Source: Desulfosporosinus sp. (lineage in GTDB: Bacteria > Bacillota > Desulfitobacteriia > Desulfitobacteriales > Desulfitobacteriaceae). From it: a stretch of 64,000 nucleotides of DNA. A model generated the notes under the pieces. That model saw only the letters and a program-made list of their open reading frames with translations, had not been told where the DNA came from and made no database searches. Shown piece by piece: positions 8,924-17,619 of this stretch. The DNA lies in contig DOPM01000048.1 in NCBI GenBank assembly GCA_003513495.1, positions 46,435 through 110,434 on the forward strand, written 5' to 3'. Numbering within the stretch: the first letter of the stretch is position 1; each line of letters opens with the position of its first letter. Both the position numbers and the translations under genes were made by a program.

Positions 8924-10126
8924 TTAGACTCCTTGCTCTAAAGGTTTTCCTTGCTGGGAAACAGAGCCCCTAGCCCTGACATCTGGCAGAGTAAAGGCAA
9001 GTATTATACCTAAGACAGGCAATAGGCTTATCAGGTTCATAGTTAGAGGCAAGCCAAAGTTGTCCGCGATTACCCCTAGTAAGGTTACCCCGATAGATCC
9101 CATACCAACACCAAACCCAAGCATTAACCCCGAGGCTAAACCGACGTTATTAGGTAATAGCCTTTGCCCGAAAACCACGGTAACTGAAAAGGTCGAGATG
9201 ATTGACGCGCCAGTAATAAAAGCAAAAATGGGAATCCAAGTACCATTGAAGTGTAAAAACGGGTAGACAGTGAGTAAGGATATAATCATAGAAATCACCA
9301 ATCCATTCCGTCCACCAAAACGGTCGGCAAACGGCCCGCCCAAAAGCGTTCCTACCACCCCGGCAATTAAAAACGTGCTCACCAGATATTCAGGCTCAGC
9401 AATTCCTTTAAAGCTGGGAAAATAAAAGGGAATGAAATAAACTAAACCAGAGTGTATCCAAGATCTCACAGTGATATATAGTATCAAACGAATTAAGCTT
9501 CCTGTTCTCTTTCCATTACCAGCAATTGGTGTCTGTTCTATTCCCCTTTTTTGTGGGTGGGATTTTTGCGCTAAAATTTTCTTAAATCGAGGCAACAAGA
9601 AAATAAAAATAAGAGCGGTCAAGGCCCCCGGAATCATGAGCCCCTCAATTGAGTCCAAGCCCGCAAAACCCAATAGAAACATTGCGAACATGGGGCCAAG
9701 GCCAAAACCAAGATTTCCTCCTACGGAAAACACTGCCATGGAGGACCCGGCCTTGCTATCCTCGCTGGCAAAATGGGCCACTTTGGACCCTTCTGGGTGG
9801 TATCCCGCCACCCCAATACCACTTAGCAGTACCGCAACTAACAGCAATTCGTAGGAGTTAACCATTCCTGTTAATGCCAAACCAAAGCCGGAAAGGAAAA
9901 GTCCCAGAGGCATTAACCAAGGCATACTGTACCGATCGCTAAACACCCCAAAAATAGGCTGTATAATTGCTGAACTAAAGGTAAAAGCCAACACAACAGT
10001 ACCAACTTGAAAATAGCTAAGATGAAGGCTTTGAGCTAAAAAGGGCATTAAGATAGGAAGGATTCCCTGACCTAAATCGACAACCAAATGACCTAAGCTC
10101 AAAACCCATAAGTAAGGGTTAATCAA
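8924..10126 (-). CDS. MFS transporter, fosmidomycin-resistance (Fsr) type
   Basis: This 400-residue membrane protein has about 12 hydrophobic segments in the major facilitator fold. The N-terminal GHLVVDLGQGILPILMPFLA and the GYHPEGSKVAHF loop are typical of the Fsr family of drug exporters. The substrate is unknown. The start is TTG behind GAGGGGG. It stands alone, 127 bases from nadD, and marks the border where the conserved housekeeping genes give way to accessory genes. Confidence 0.87.
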   Translation of the reverse strand: MINPYLWVLSLGHLVVDLGQGILPILMPFLAQSLHLSYFQVGTVVLAFTFSSAIIQPIFGVFSDRYSMPWLMPLGLFLSGFGLALTGMVNSYELLLVAVLLSGIGVAGYHPEGSKVAHFASEDSKAGSSMAVFSVGGNLGFGLGPMFAMFLLGFAGLDSIEGLMIPGALTALIFIFLLPRFKKILAQKSHPQKRGIEQTPIAGNGKRTGSLIRLILYITVRSWIHSGLVYFIPFYFPSFKGIAEPEYLVSTFLIAGVVGTLLGGPFADRFGGRNGLVISMIISLLTVYPFLHFNGTWIPIFAFITGASIISTFSVTVVFGQRLLPNNVGLASGLMLGFGVGMGSIGVTLLGVIADNFGLPLTMNLISLLPVLGIILAFTLPDVRARGSVSQQGKPLEQGV

Positions 10127-10360
10127 TTTTTTCCCCCTCTTTCTATTACCTTCTGTGATTCTTTCTAATAATCATTCCATAAACTAGCTCGAATTCCTTC
10201 CGCTTACCCTTCTTGCACCACGCTCAAATCAACAGAAAACTCGAGGAATTAGTAGGTGTAAAAATGCGAATAATACTAGAGTTATAAACAAACCTTTCTT
10301 CAAAGCTGGAAGAATCCTTACGATAATTACGACTTAATAACTAAGGGGGAGGTGAAACTA

Positions 10361-10582
10361 GTGATTTCTTTTACCGAACTTTTTACATCTGATTTCATGC
10401 GACATTACACTCAGTATGAATCCATCGATGAATTACTATCATCGGGTGGATTTGTCGTAAATTCAGAAGAAGATTACGAAGCTATCCCTGATGAAGCTAT
10501 AGATGCGCACGTCCGAAAGACGACTAATTTCCTTTCATGGAAAGAAATGCTCACTGAAGCCGTAGATGCATATACTCATTAA
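10361..10582 (+). CDS. Small acidic hypothetical protein
   Basis: The 73-residue product is acidic and predicted soluble, with the patterns YTQYESIDELLSSGGF and SEEDYEAIPDEAID. I do not recognise the family. The start is taken as GTG at 10361, because GGGGGAGG lies 5-8 bases before it; an earlier in-frame GTG at 10352 overlaps that ribosome site. It is the only plus-strand gene in the first 17 kb. A terminator follows at 10630-10666. Coding is supported by the ribosome site, the terminator and balanced composition. Confidence 0.7.
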   Translation: MISFTELFTSDFMRHYTQYESIDELLSSGGFVVNSEEDYEAIPDEAIDAHVRKTTNFLSWKEMLTEAVDAYTH

Positions 10583-10629
10583 ATCATTACATATAGTCTA
10601 AGAATTTATTACCAGCTTGGCGGACTTGA

Positions 10630-10666
10630 AAAGGGCTTACTGACATTATCAGCAAGCCTTTTGTTT
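10630..10666 (+). terminator. Terminator after the small acidic protein
   Basis: The AAAGGGCTT(A)CTGA / TCAG(C)AAGCCTTT stem has a five-base loop and is followed by TTTTGTTT. It may also end the minus-strand ABC-F gene at 10701. Confidence 0.75.
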
Positions 10667-10700
10667 AGTGGATAAGATTTCTAACAAACAATCTATTCCC

Positions 10701-12257
10701 TTACACGATTTTCGTTGTCCATTCCTCCAGGTTCCACACATCCGTGACCCAATCTTCGTAAAAATCCGGTTCATGGGAAACGACAATGACAGTTCCTTTA
10801 TATTCCTTAATCGCCCGCTTAAGTTCAGCCTTAGCCTCTACGTCCAAATGATTCGTAGGTTCGTCAAGAACCAGCCAGTTCACATCTTTCAGCATCAGCT
10901 TACACAAGCGAACCTTGGCATTCTCTCCCCCACTTAAAACCATCATTTTGCTGGAGATGTGTTCACTAGTCAAACCACATCTAGCTAAGGCTCCGCGCAC
11001 CTCAGAGTTTGTCATGCCGGGAAACTCATCCCACACTTCCTCCAGTGCCGTCTTAGTATTCTTGCGACTGGATTCCTGCTCGAAGTAACCCGGGTAAAGG
11101 TAGTCTCCTAACTCAACTTCACCGGACACCGGCGGGATAAATCCGAGGAGTGTCTTTAGCAAGGTGGATTTTCCTAATCCGTTCACTCCACGGATAGCAA
11201 CTTTCTGTCCACGCTCCAGGGCTAAATCCAAAGGACGAGTTAAGGGCTCATCATAACCCAAAACAATATCCCTTGCCTCAAAAATCATCTTTCCGGGGGA
11301 TCGAGCTTCTCTAAACTTAAACTTTGGTTGAATCCTCTCCCGAGGTCGCTCAATCAGATCCATTTTTTCCAGCTGCTTCTGCCGGCTTTTTGCCCGCCCA
11401 GTCGTTGAAATCCGTGCTTTATTACGAGCAATAAAGTCTTCGAGGCGGTCCACTTCTTTTTGCTGCTTATCATAGGCTTTTAGTTCCTGGATCTTTCGAG
11501 TTTCTAGGAGCTCCATAAATTGCTCGTAATTTCCTGTATAGCGTGTCAACAGCGCATTTTCCACGTGATAAATAACGTTAATAACACTATTCAAAAATGG
11601 CACATCATGAGAAACAAGGATAAAGGCATTCTCATACTGATTAAGATAGCGTTTTAACCATTCAATATGCTCTACATCTAAAAAGTTCGTTGGCTCGTCT
11701 AAAATTAAAATGGTTGGATTTTGCAGTAATAGTTTGGTCAATAAAACCTTTGTCCTCTGTCCACCGCTCAAATCCGCTACATCCTTGTCCAGACCAATTT
11801 CTCCAAGCCCCAGTCCATTAGCAATTTCTTCAATCTTTGCATCAATCATGTAAAAACCATTGTGCTCTAGAATGCTCTGGATTTCTCCTACGTCTTCCAG
11901 AAGCTTGTTCATTTCACTTTCGGAGACATTTCCCATTCGGTCATACATCTCCAAGGTCTCTGCTTCTAAGTCATACATTCCCTGGAAGGCCTCTTTAAGC
12001 ACATCTCGAATGGTCTTCCCTTTGGACAAAACCGTATGCTGATCTAGGTAACCCACCGTCACTCGATTCGACCATTCCACCTTACCTTTATCAGGCATAA
12101 GCTTACCTGTAATAATATCCAGAAAGGTCGATTTCCCTTCCCCATTCGCTCCAACTAAGCCAACGTGCTCACCTTTTAATAAACGAAAGCTAACATCTTC
12201 AAAGATCTTACGTCCACCAAACCCATGGCTGACATTTTCAACAGTTAAAACACTCAT
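10701..12257 (-). CDS. ABC-F family ATPase (YbiT/YkpA-like)
   Basis: This 518-residue cytosolic protein has two ABC ATPase domains in one chain and no membrane segments, as expected for ABC-F translation factors. The Walker A motifs are GANGEGKS (36-43) and GVNGLGKS. There are two signature motifs (LSGGQ, LSGGE) and two LDEPTN Walker B motifs. A charged linker between the domains (about 245-320) is where ABC-F proteins reach the ribosomal peptidyl-transferase centre. Family members rescue stalled ribosomes or protect against antibiotics; which applies here cannot be told. It lies 70 bases downstream of a 51-residue ORF, with another ABC-F gene just beyond. Confidence 0.9.
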   Translation of the reverse strand: MSVLTVENVSHGFGGRKIFEDVSFRLLKGEHVGLVGANGEGKSTFLDIITGKLMPDKGKVEWSNRVTVGYLDQHTVLSKGKTIRDVLKEAFQGMYDLEAETLEMYDRMGNVSESEMNKLLEDVGEIQSILEHNGFYMIDAKIEEIANGLGLGEIGLDKDVADLSGGQRTKVLLTKLLLQNPTILILDEPTNFLDVEHIEWLKRYLNQYENAFILVSHDVPFLNSVINVIYHVENALLTRYTGNYEQFMELLETRKIQELKAYDKQQKEVDRLEDFIARNKARISTTGRAKSRQKQLEKMDLIERPRERIQPKFKFREARSPGKMIFEARDIVLGYDEPLTRPLDLALERGQKVAIRGVNGLGKSTLLKTLLGFIPPVSGEVELGDYLYPGYFEQESSRKNTKTALEEVWDEFPGMTNSEVRGALARCGLTSEHISSKMMVLSGGENAKVRLCKLMLKDVNWLVLDEPTNHLDVEAKAELKRAIKEYKGTVIVVSHEPDFYEDWVTDVWNLEEWTTKIV

Positions 12258-12327
12258 CTGACTTTACTTCTCTCCCTTAAGTAAACTTATATGTGCAGAG
12301 CTCCTCCCCTTTGAAAAAGCGGGAGTC

Positions 12328-12483
12328 TTACTTATCAAACATTCCACCGACCTTGCGTCGTTTGATGCCTTTTCTCTTTTCTCCGATTTTCTGCGTAGCT
12401 TTAATAGGACCGCCTTGTTGAGAGCTCTTCAGTTTCTTCTCCTCAACCAACTTTTTCATCAAGTCCAAGGTGTTTTTATCCAT
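12328..12483 (-). CDS. Small basic hypothetical protein (51 aa)
   Basis: This short ORF encodes 51 residues, rich in lysine and arginine, with a helical N-terminus (MDKNTLDLMKKLVEEKK) and a glycine-containing basic tail ending KRRKVGGMFDK. The ribosome site is GGAGG, 9 bases before ATG. It lies between two ABC-F genes on the same strand, 54 bases below the upstream one. The basic character would suit RNA or ribosome contact, but that is a guess. I do not recognise the family. Confidence 0.65.
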   Translation of the reverse strand: MDKNTLDLMKKLVEEKKLKSSQQGGPIKATQKIGEKRKGIKRRKVGGMFDK

Positions 12484-12537
12484 TATTTTTATCCTCCAAT
12501 TGTTTAAGTCAAATCGCTAATTCAAAGAACATTGTTC

Positions 12538-14484
12538 CTAGCCCTTGTTTTGCTCTATCTTCTCTGCCAGTTCCGTCAAATACGTCCAACGTTCCAGCAG
12601 ATCATCTAGTTTTTGTTCAAGGGTTTGTTGTATTTTTACTAACTCATTTAGCTTTCCAAAATCACTACCCGCCTCATTCATGGCTTGGTTGGTTTTTTGA
12701 AGTTCTTCTTCAACTTGAGCAATCTGAGCATCAATCTTAGCATATTCCTGTTGCTCTTTATAGCTCATTTTCAGAGGACGTTCTTTCTTCCTCTCTGATT
12801 CTTCCTTTTCCAACCCCACATCAATGCCTCGGAAGTTTTTTGCTAAAGACGCTAGTTTCACGGCCTGTTCAGCTTCTTGTTCAGCAGCGTATGCCTGCTC
12901 ACGATAGTCCGAGTAATTTCCCTCATAGGATCGGATTTCTCCGTCCCCTTCAAAAGCAAAGATCTTATCTGTGACACGATCCAGAAAATAGCGATCATGA
13001 GAAACAGCGATGACTGCCCCCGGAAAATCATCCAGATAGCTTTCCAAGATCGTTAAGGTTTGAATATCTAAATCATTGGTAGGTTCATCTAATAAAAGAA
13101 CATTCGGCGCACCCATCAAGATCCTCAATAGATACAGCCTGCGCTTTTCCCCTCCGGAGAGTTTATTAATCTGGGTCCATTGAACGGCTGGTGGAAACAA
13201 AAAGCGTTCTAACATTTGAGAGGCCGTCAAAAAACCTCCATCTGCCGTGGGAATTACTTCCGCTACGGCTTTGATCGCATCAATCACTCGTATATCCGGA
13301 TCGAAATAGGTGTTTTCCTGAGAAAAATATCCCAAGTTAACCGTCGTCCCCAATTCTATGCTTCCACGATCCGGTGTCAGGTTACCGGCGATTAGATTTA
13401 GCAACGTAGACTTGCCGCTTCCATTAGGGCCAATAATCCCTATCCGGTCATTTCTCAAGAGGATATAACTGAAGTTCTTAATGACCACCCCCCGATCAGG
13501 AAACTCTTTTCGAACGTCAGTACATTCTAGAATCTTCTTTCCTAAACGAGATGCCCCAGTCGGCATTTCAATCCGACCTGCCTGCTCCAGCGGCTTCTCA
13601 GCCTGCAGTTTTTCAAACCGTTCAATCCTAGCCTTTTGCTTTGTCGTTCGAGCCTTAGCCCCTCTCCGCATCCAAGCAAGCTCGCTGCGAAAGTGATTTT
13701 GGCGTTTTCGCTCAGTAGCTTCCACCTGCTCCTCTCGTTCTGCTTTTAACTCCAAGAAGCGGCTATAATTACCTGGATAAGGATAAAGCTTCCCCTGGTC
13801 TAACTCCAATACTCGACCAACCACACGATCAAGAAAATACCGATCGTGGGTGATCATTACCAGCACACCTTTGCGTTTATGAAGATACTGCTCCAACCAG
13901 TCGACAGTATCGTTATCAATGTGGTTGGTTGGCTCATCAAGAATCAGGATATCGGTAGGGGTAATGAGAGCACTAGCTAAGGCAACCCGTTTTCTCTGTC
14001 CACCTGAAAGATTTCCTACCAAGGTGTGAAACCCTGAAATCCCCAGCTTATTCAAGATGGTTTTGGCCTCGTTTTCAAGTTGCCAGGCATCCAACTCATC
14101 CATTTGCTGACCTAAGGTGATTAACCTTTGCTGAAGTATCGGATCATCGGAATCTTCATTCAGCTTTTCTAAGGCTAATTCATACTCCCGCAGCAACCTC
14201 ATCTCCGGGGAATTCCCTTTAAAGACCTGCTGTAAGACTGTTGCAGAATCCTCGAACTCCGGATTTTGAGGGAGATACTCTAAGCGGATACTATTACCTG
14301 TCGTAACTTTGCCCTGATCTGGCCATTCGATACCCGCCAATATTTTAAGCAATGTAGACTTGCCCGTCCCATTGACTCCAATAATCCCTATTTTTTCCCC
14401 TTCGTCGATCCCAAAGGAAATGTCTGTGAAAAGAACCTTCTCGCCATAACTTTTTGTCAAATTCTCAGCAGTTAAGACATTCAT
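12538..14484 (-). CDS. ABC-F family ATPase (Uup-like) with C-terminal coiled coil
   Basis: This 648-residue ABC-F protein has tandem ATPase domains: Walker A GVNGTGKS and GPNGSGKS, signatures LSGGQ and LSGGE, and LDEPTNHID / LDEPTNDLD Walker B motifs. After residue 530 comes a charged coiled-coil tail (ABC_tran_CTD, as in Uup), which binds DNA or the ribosome in studied members. The frame is open upstream, but ATG at 14484 is chosen because AGAGGG precedes it and the protein then begins MNVLTAENLTKSYG, typical of the family. The upstream 41-codon extension looks non-coding. Confidence 0.9.
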   Translation of the reverse strand: MNVLTAENLTKSYGEKVLFTDISFGIDEGEKIGIIGVNGTGKSTLLKILAGIEWPDQGKVTTGNSIRLEYLPQNPEFEDSATVLQQVFKGNSPEMRLLREYELALEKLNEDSDDPILQQRLITLGQQMDELDAWQLENEAKTILNKLGISGFHTLVGNLSGGQRKRVALASALITPTDILILDEPTNHIDNDTVDWLEQYLHKRKGVLVMITHDRYFLDRVVGRVLELDQGKLYPYPGNYSRFLELKAEREEQVEATERKRQNHFRSELAWMRRGAKARTTKQKARIERFEKLQAEKPLEQAGRIEMPTGASRLGKKILECTDVRKEFPDRGVVIKNFSYILLRNDRIGIIGPNGSGKSTLLNLIAGNLTPDRGSIELGTTVNLGYFSQENTYFDPDIRVIDAIKAVAEVIPTADGGFLTASQMLERFLFPPAVQWTQINKLSGGEKRRLYLLRILMGAPNVLLLDEPTNDLDIQTLTILESYLDDFPGAVIAVSHDRYFLDRVTDKIFAFEGDGEIRSYEGNYSDYREQAYAAEQEAEQAVKLASLAKNFRGIDVGLEKEESERKKERPLKMSYKEQQEYAKIDAQIAQVEEELQKTNQAMNEAGSDFGKLNELVKIQQTLEQKLDDLLERWTYLTELAEKIEQNKG

Positions 14485-14633
14485 ACTAACCCTCTTTTCC
14501 TTAGCAAAAGCTGTAGAACATCTTATTATATCATAGTTCGAGGAAGGATGCCCAATGATTAGAGACTCGAACAGGACGTTCAAGATTAGAGCACTGCCAT
14601 AGAGCAAGGCCTTATGGCCAAGATTCCAGAATA

Positions 14634-14680
14634 GAAAAAAAGCTGCTCTTAGTTAATCCAATTCGGAAACCAAGAACAGC
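14634..14680 (-). terminator. Terminator after the Spo0E-like gene
   Basis: GCTGCTCTT (from 14642) pairs with AAGAACAGC (to 14680). On the minus strand the stem is followed by seven T (GCAGCTTTTTTTC), a textbook intrinsic terminator. Confidence 0.85.
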
Positions 14681-14720
14681 CTCTCTGGGGTAGGCGGCCG
14701 GTGAAACCGCTCCACTTTTT

Positions 14721-14885
14721 TTACGAGCTTATCTTAAGTCTTTTCATTACATAAAACTCGTTAATCAAGGCATCTAATTTACAGCTAATACTCACAACTC
14801 GATAATCAGTGAGATTTTTGTCGGAAGCAACTTCATGCATTTCTAATCTTAATTCTTCTATTTGCTGATCTATTAACTGCTCCAT
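14721..14885 (-). CDS. Spo0E-like aspartyl-phosphate phosphatase
   Basis: This 54-residue ORF belongs to the Spo0E family by its pattern SxKLDALINEFY (residues 33-44), which matches the family core S-x-x-LD-x-LI-x-x-Y. Spo0E-type proteins dephosphorylate phosphorylated Spo0A and so hold back sporulation. The length is normal for the family, with an N-terminal helix (MEQLIDQQIEELRLEMHE) pairing with the motif helix. The ribosome site is GAGG, 9 bases before ATG. It is flanked by its own terminator and by the hut/mttB block. Together with spo0B at 38323 it marks the organism as a spore former. Confidence 0.85.
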   Translation of the reverse strand: MEQLIDQQIEELRLEMHEVASDKNLTDYRVVSISCKLDALINEFYVMKRLKISS

Positions 14886-15033
14886 TTTGGAAAACCTCAT
14901 TTCAACAAATTAATGAACCTTGGAACATTCTAATATATTTTCCAAATATCATCAACAATATATTAGATAAACTTTTGTCGAAAGGAGATGAATTGAGCAG
15001 ACCAGAAAATAGTCAGTATATTCCAATAGTTTC

Positions 15034-16293
15034 CTAAATACTCCAGACAACTTTTCCTCTCTTAAACACCATTTCAACGGGATTACTTCCAAAATGATAG
15101 GGCAAATAATTTAGATTTGGAATATCTAGGATAACCACATCTCCTTGTTTTCCAACCTCTAAACTCCCTATTTGATTTGCCCTTCCGATAGCATGCGCTG
15201 CATTAATCGTCACCGCAGTCAACGCTTCCTCCGGGGTCATCCTTAGGTAAAGACAGGCCAAGGTTAAAACCAAAGGCATAGATTCCGTAGGAGAGGATCC
15301 GGGGTTCGAATCCGTAGCCAGCGCTACAGGTACCCCTGCTCGAATCATCTCCCTCGCTCTGGCATAGGAATTCTTAGCAAGATTAAAGGAAGTCGCCGGA
15401 AGCAGCACGGCAATCACACCTTGTTGGGCTAGAGCAGCGATTCCTTCATCTGAAGCTTGCAGTAAATGATCGGCGCTAATAACACCTAGTTTTGCTGCTA
15501 ATTGTGCTCCTCCTGCTGAAGCTAATTCGTCTGCATGCATTTTTAACTTTAAATTTAAGGCTTGCGCCTTTAGTAATATCCGCTCGCTGGATTCAAGACT
15601 AAAAACTCCGGGTTCACAAAAAACGTCACAGAACTCCGCTTGGCCCTCAGCAGCAATTTGAGGCAACATCTCATCCACAACATAGTTGGTAAACTCCTCT
15701 TCGCTGTAACCTGGCGGAACCGCATGGGCTCCCATAAACGTCGGTACCAAATCAACCGACTGTTCTCCATCTAACTCATGGATAAGACGCAAAGCCCGCA
15801 GTTCTTCCTCCACCGTTAAGCCATAACCACTCTTCGCCTCAACCGTCGTGGTTCCCATGCTGAGCATTGTCCGAAGTCGACGATGTGTTTGCGCCTTAAT
15901 CTCTTCATCCGAAGCCTGCTTTGTACTCCGAACCGTCGAAAGAATTCCTCCACCTTGTTTAAGTATCTCGAGATAAGGAACCCCTTTTAACTTTAAGGAC
16001 AATTCATTCTCCCGTGAACCGGCGTAGAGAACATGGGTGTGAGGATCCACGAACCCCGGAGTAACAACTTTACCCCGTGCACTTATTTCCTTTGTATCAG
16101 GTCCTACCCAACCCTCGGCGCGAAGGTCCTGTGTTGTGCCTACTGCAACAATTTTTCCCTCTCGGATAGCCACGGCCCCGTCTGCGATCAACCCGATCTT
16201 CGACATATCTTCCCCGCAAGCTGGACTCTCGGAATAACCACTCATCGTCGCCATCATTTGCGCAGAATGGATTAAGAGATCGGCATAAACCAC
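15034..16293 (-). CDS. hutI: Imidazolonepropionase
   Basis: HutI hydrolyses 4-imidazolone-5-propanoate to N-formimino-glutamate, the third step of histidine/urocanate breakdown. The protein is an amidohydrolase with a metal-binding PHTHVLYAGSRENE motif, a MHADE motif, and ATDSNPG near the C-terminus. The start is taken as GTG at 16293 behind GGGAG, which gives 419 residues; a TTG six codons earlier overlaps that ribosome site. It is the last gene of a block with urocanate hydratase, a corrinoid protein and MttB-type methyltransferases. Histidine ammonia-lyase, FtcD and HutG are not in the window. Confidence 0.95.
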   Translation of the reverse strand: MVYADLLIHSAQMMATMSGYSESPACGEDMSKIGLIADGAVAIREGKIVAVGTTQDLRAEGWVGPDTKEISARGKVVTPGFVDPHTHVLYAGSRENELSLKLKGVPYLEILKQGGGILSTVRSTKQASDEEIKAQTHRRLRTMLSMGTTTVEAKSGYGLTVEEELRALRLIHELDGEQSVDLVPTFMGAHAVPPGYSEEEFTNYVVDEMLPQIAAEGQAEFCDVFCEPGVFSLESSERILLKAQALNLKLKMHADELASAGGAQLAAKLGVISADHLLQASDEGIAALAQQGVIAVLLPATSFNLAKNSYARAREMIRAGVPVALATDSNPGSSPTESMPLVLTLACLYLRMTPEEALTAVTINAAHAIGRANQIGSLEVGKQGDVVILDIPNLNYLPYHFGSNPVEMVFKRGKVVWSI

Positions 16294-16386
16294 ATAATCA
16301 TCTCCCTTCAAGTCAATTTTAGAAGCAAAAGAACCGTCCCCTGCTTCCTTAAACTGTTTTCCAAACTTGGAGAAGTCAACAACTAG

Positions 16387-17094
16387 TTATACTGGTTTGG
16401 ATTTGCCAAATTTTATGCGGCTGTGAGCACAATTTTGCTGTTCAGCACACATCTCACAAGTTATTGCGCAAGACAAATTCGGCTTATTGAGCTTTTCACC
16501 AACTGGGATAACTAAGGTGTGAGATTTTACCGGAGACATTAACATTCCTTCCCCTAAGGTGATGCCCAGTTCACCCCCATCAAGAAGAGTAAATAAGATT
16601 TTCTGAGCTTCCAGAGGAATCTGATAACCACCCGGGCATAAGTTATGACCCGTCTGTAAACCGCGAGCTAGCACCTGCTCAACAACCATGCCCCTTAACA
16701 ATTCCAAAGCCTCATCAAGGGCAACGGTCCCGCAACCATCCAAGACCATCCCATCGAGCATCTCCCCTGCTTCAAACAAACGGATTGATTCTTTTTCGAG
16801 AGGAAAACCAATCGTCTGAATCGCAATTAACACCTCGGTTGCTCCCGTAAAAAACGAGGTAACAGCCTTAATAGGATACTGGTTTGCCAGAAGAATTTCT
16901 CCCGGACCCGTGACTTCCACCGGGATATAGTCATAGATACAGCGAGCTTCAATAAGCTCTAAAGCTTTGAGGCGCATCTGTTCAATCACAGGTTTAAAGT
17001 TCTGACTCCGCTTAGAATCTGCATCCGGCATGCCGATTCGCCGATAGATCTCTGAAGTATCTAACTTCAAGTTATCCCACGTAATAGATTCCAT
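16387..17094 (-). CDS. MetH-activation-domain-like protein with Cys-rich tail
   Basis: This 235-residue protein resembles the reactivation domain of B12-dependent methionine synthase, in particular around LGEGMLMSPVKSHTLVIPVGE and CPGGYQIPLEAQK. No methyltransferase or B12 domain is attached. Such stand-alone proteins are often encoded beside corrinoid methyltransferases. The C-terminus carries a Cys cluster, CAITCEMCAEQQNCAH, which could hold an iron-sulfur cluster. A role in keeping the neighbouring corrinoid protein's cobalt in the Co(I) state is a reasonable inference. The start is ATG behind GGGGGGA. It is 93 bases upstream of hutI. Confidence 0.75.
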   Translation of the reverse strand: MESITWDNLKLDTSEIYRRIGMPDADSKRSQNFKPVIEQMRLKALELIEARCIYDYIPVEVTGPGEILLANQYPIKAVTSFFTGATEVLIAIQTIGFPLEKESIRLFEAGEMLDGMVLDGCGTVALDEALELLRGMVVEQVLARGLQTGHNLCPGGYQIPLEAQKILFTLLDGGELGITLGEGMLMSPVKSHTLVIPVGEKLNKPNLSCAITCEMCAEQQNCAHSRIKFGKSKPV

Positions 17095-17128
17095 TATTTC
17101 CCCCCAAACTTGCAGCCTCCAAAGATGC

Positions 17129-17190
17129 TATAGCCTGTCCAAACCCGAAATCCCAGTATCAATAATTAAACTCAAACTGGGAAGGCTATA
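17129..17190 (+). promoter_or_regulatory. Two-stem leader hairpin before the thiamine-binding gene
   Basis: TATAGCC (17129-17135) pairs with GGCTATA (17184-17190), and inside it TCCCAGT (17151-17157) pairs with ACTGGGA (17176-17182). It ends about 30 bases before the start at 17220. It does not match the TPP riboswitch consensus that I know. It could be an operator or RNA structure. Confidence 0.45.
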
Positions 17191-17219
17191 TGTGATTAAT
17201 TCTTAAGGAGGCCGTCAAA

Positions 17220-17456
17220 ATGCTCTGTGCAGAAGTATCAATTTACCCGCAAAAAACGAATAACGCTAGTCAAGTCATTACAAATGCTATTCAAACCTTA
17301 TCCCAAGAAAACGTAGAATACAAAGTGGGTTCTCTCAGCACCCATATTGATGGAAACGATGAACAAGTATGGACTGGAATCAAGAAAATCTTCACTGAAG
17401 CTCAAAACTCAGGCGAAGTAAGCATGGTAGTCACTATTTCAAATTCCGCCCACTAA
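17220..17456 (+). CDS. Thiamine-binding protein, MTH1187/YkoF-like
   Basis: The 78-residue product fits the small Thiamine_BP (PF01910) family: an N-terminal strand with AEVSIYPQ, then VEYKVGSLSTHIDG and a helix ending in VWTGIKKIFTEA. Members are ferredoxin-fold proteins that bind thiamine or related pyrimidines; their cellular role is unclear. The length is typical (about 80-100). The start is ATG behind AAGGAGG. It is alone on the plus strand, inserted between the minus-strand hutU and the activation-domain gene, with its own leader structure and terminator. Confidence 0.75.
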   Translation: MLCAEVSIYPQKTNNASQVITNAIQTLSQENVEYKVGSLSTHIDGNDEQVWTGIKKIFTEAQNSGEVSMVVTISNSAH

Positions 17457-17478
17457 AATGCAAGGAATCGATCCATCG

Positions 17479-17511
17479 AAGGGGTTAGCAATCAATGCTA
17501 ACCCCTTTTTT
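17479..17511 (+). terminator. Terminator after the thiamine-binding gene
   Basis: A perfect stem GGGGTTAGCA / TGCTAACCCC with loop ATCAA is followed by six T. Confidence 0.92.
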
Positions 17512-17619
17512 CAACTTCAAGAAGCAAGAAATACTGCTTCGAGCCCCAAGCCAGAGTAAGTTTCTTAGCTTAAGGAGCACTTTAGAGGAATGGCGTCAAT
17601 GGACGCAGACGACGGCAAC

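Noticed and set aside
17129..17219. TPP riboswitch before the thiamine-binding gene
   Set aside because: The CUGAGA and ACCUGAUC..GAUAAUGCC boxes are missing; only two plain stems are seen.
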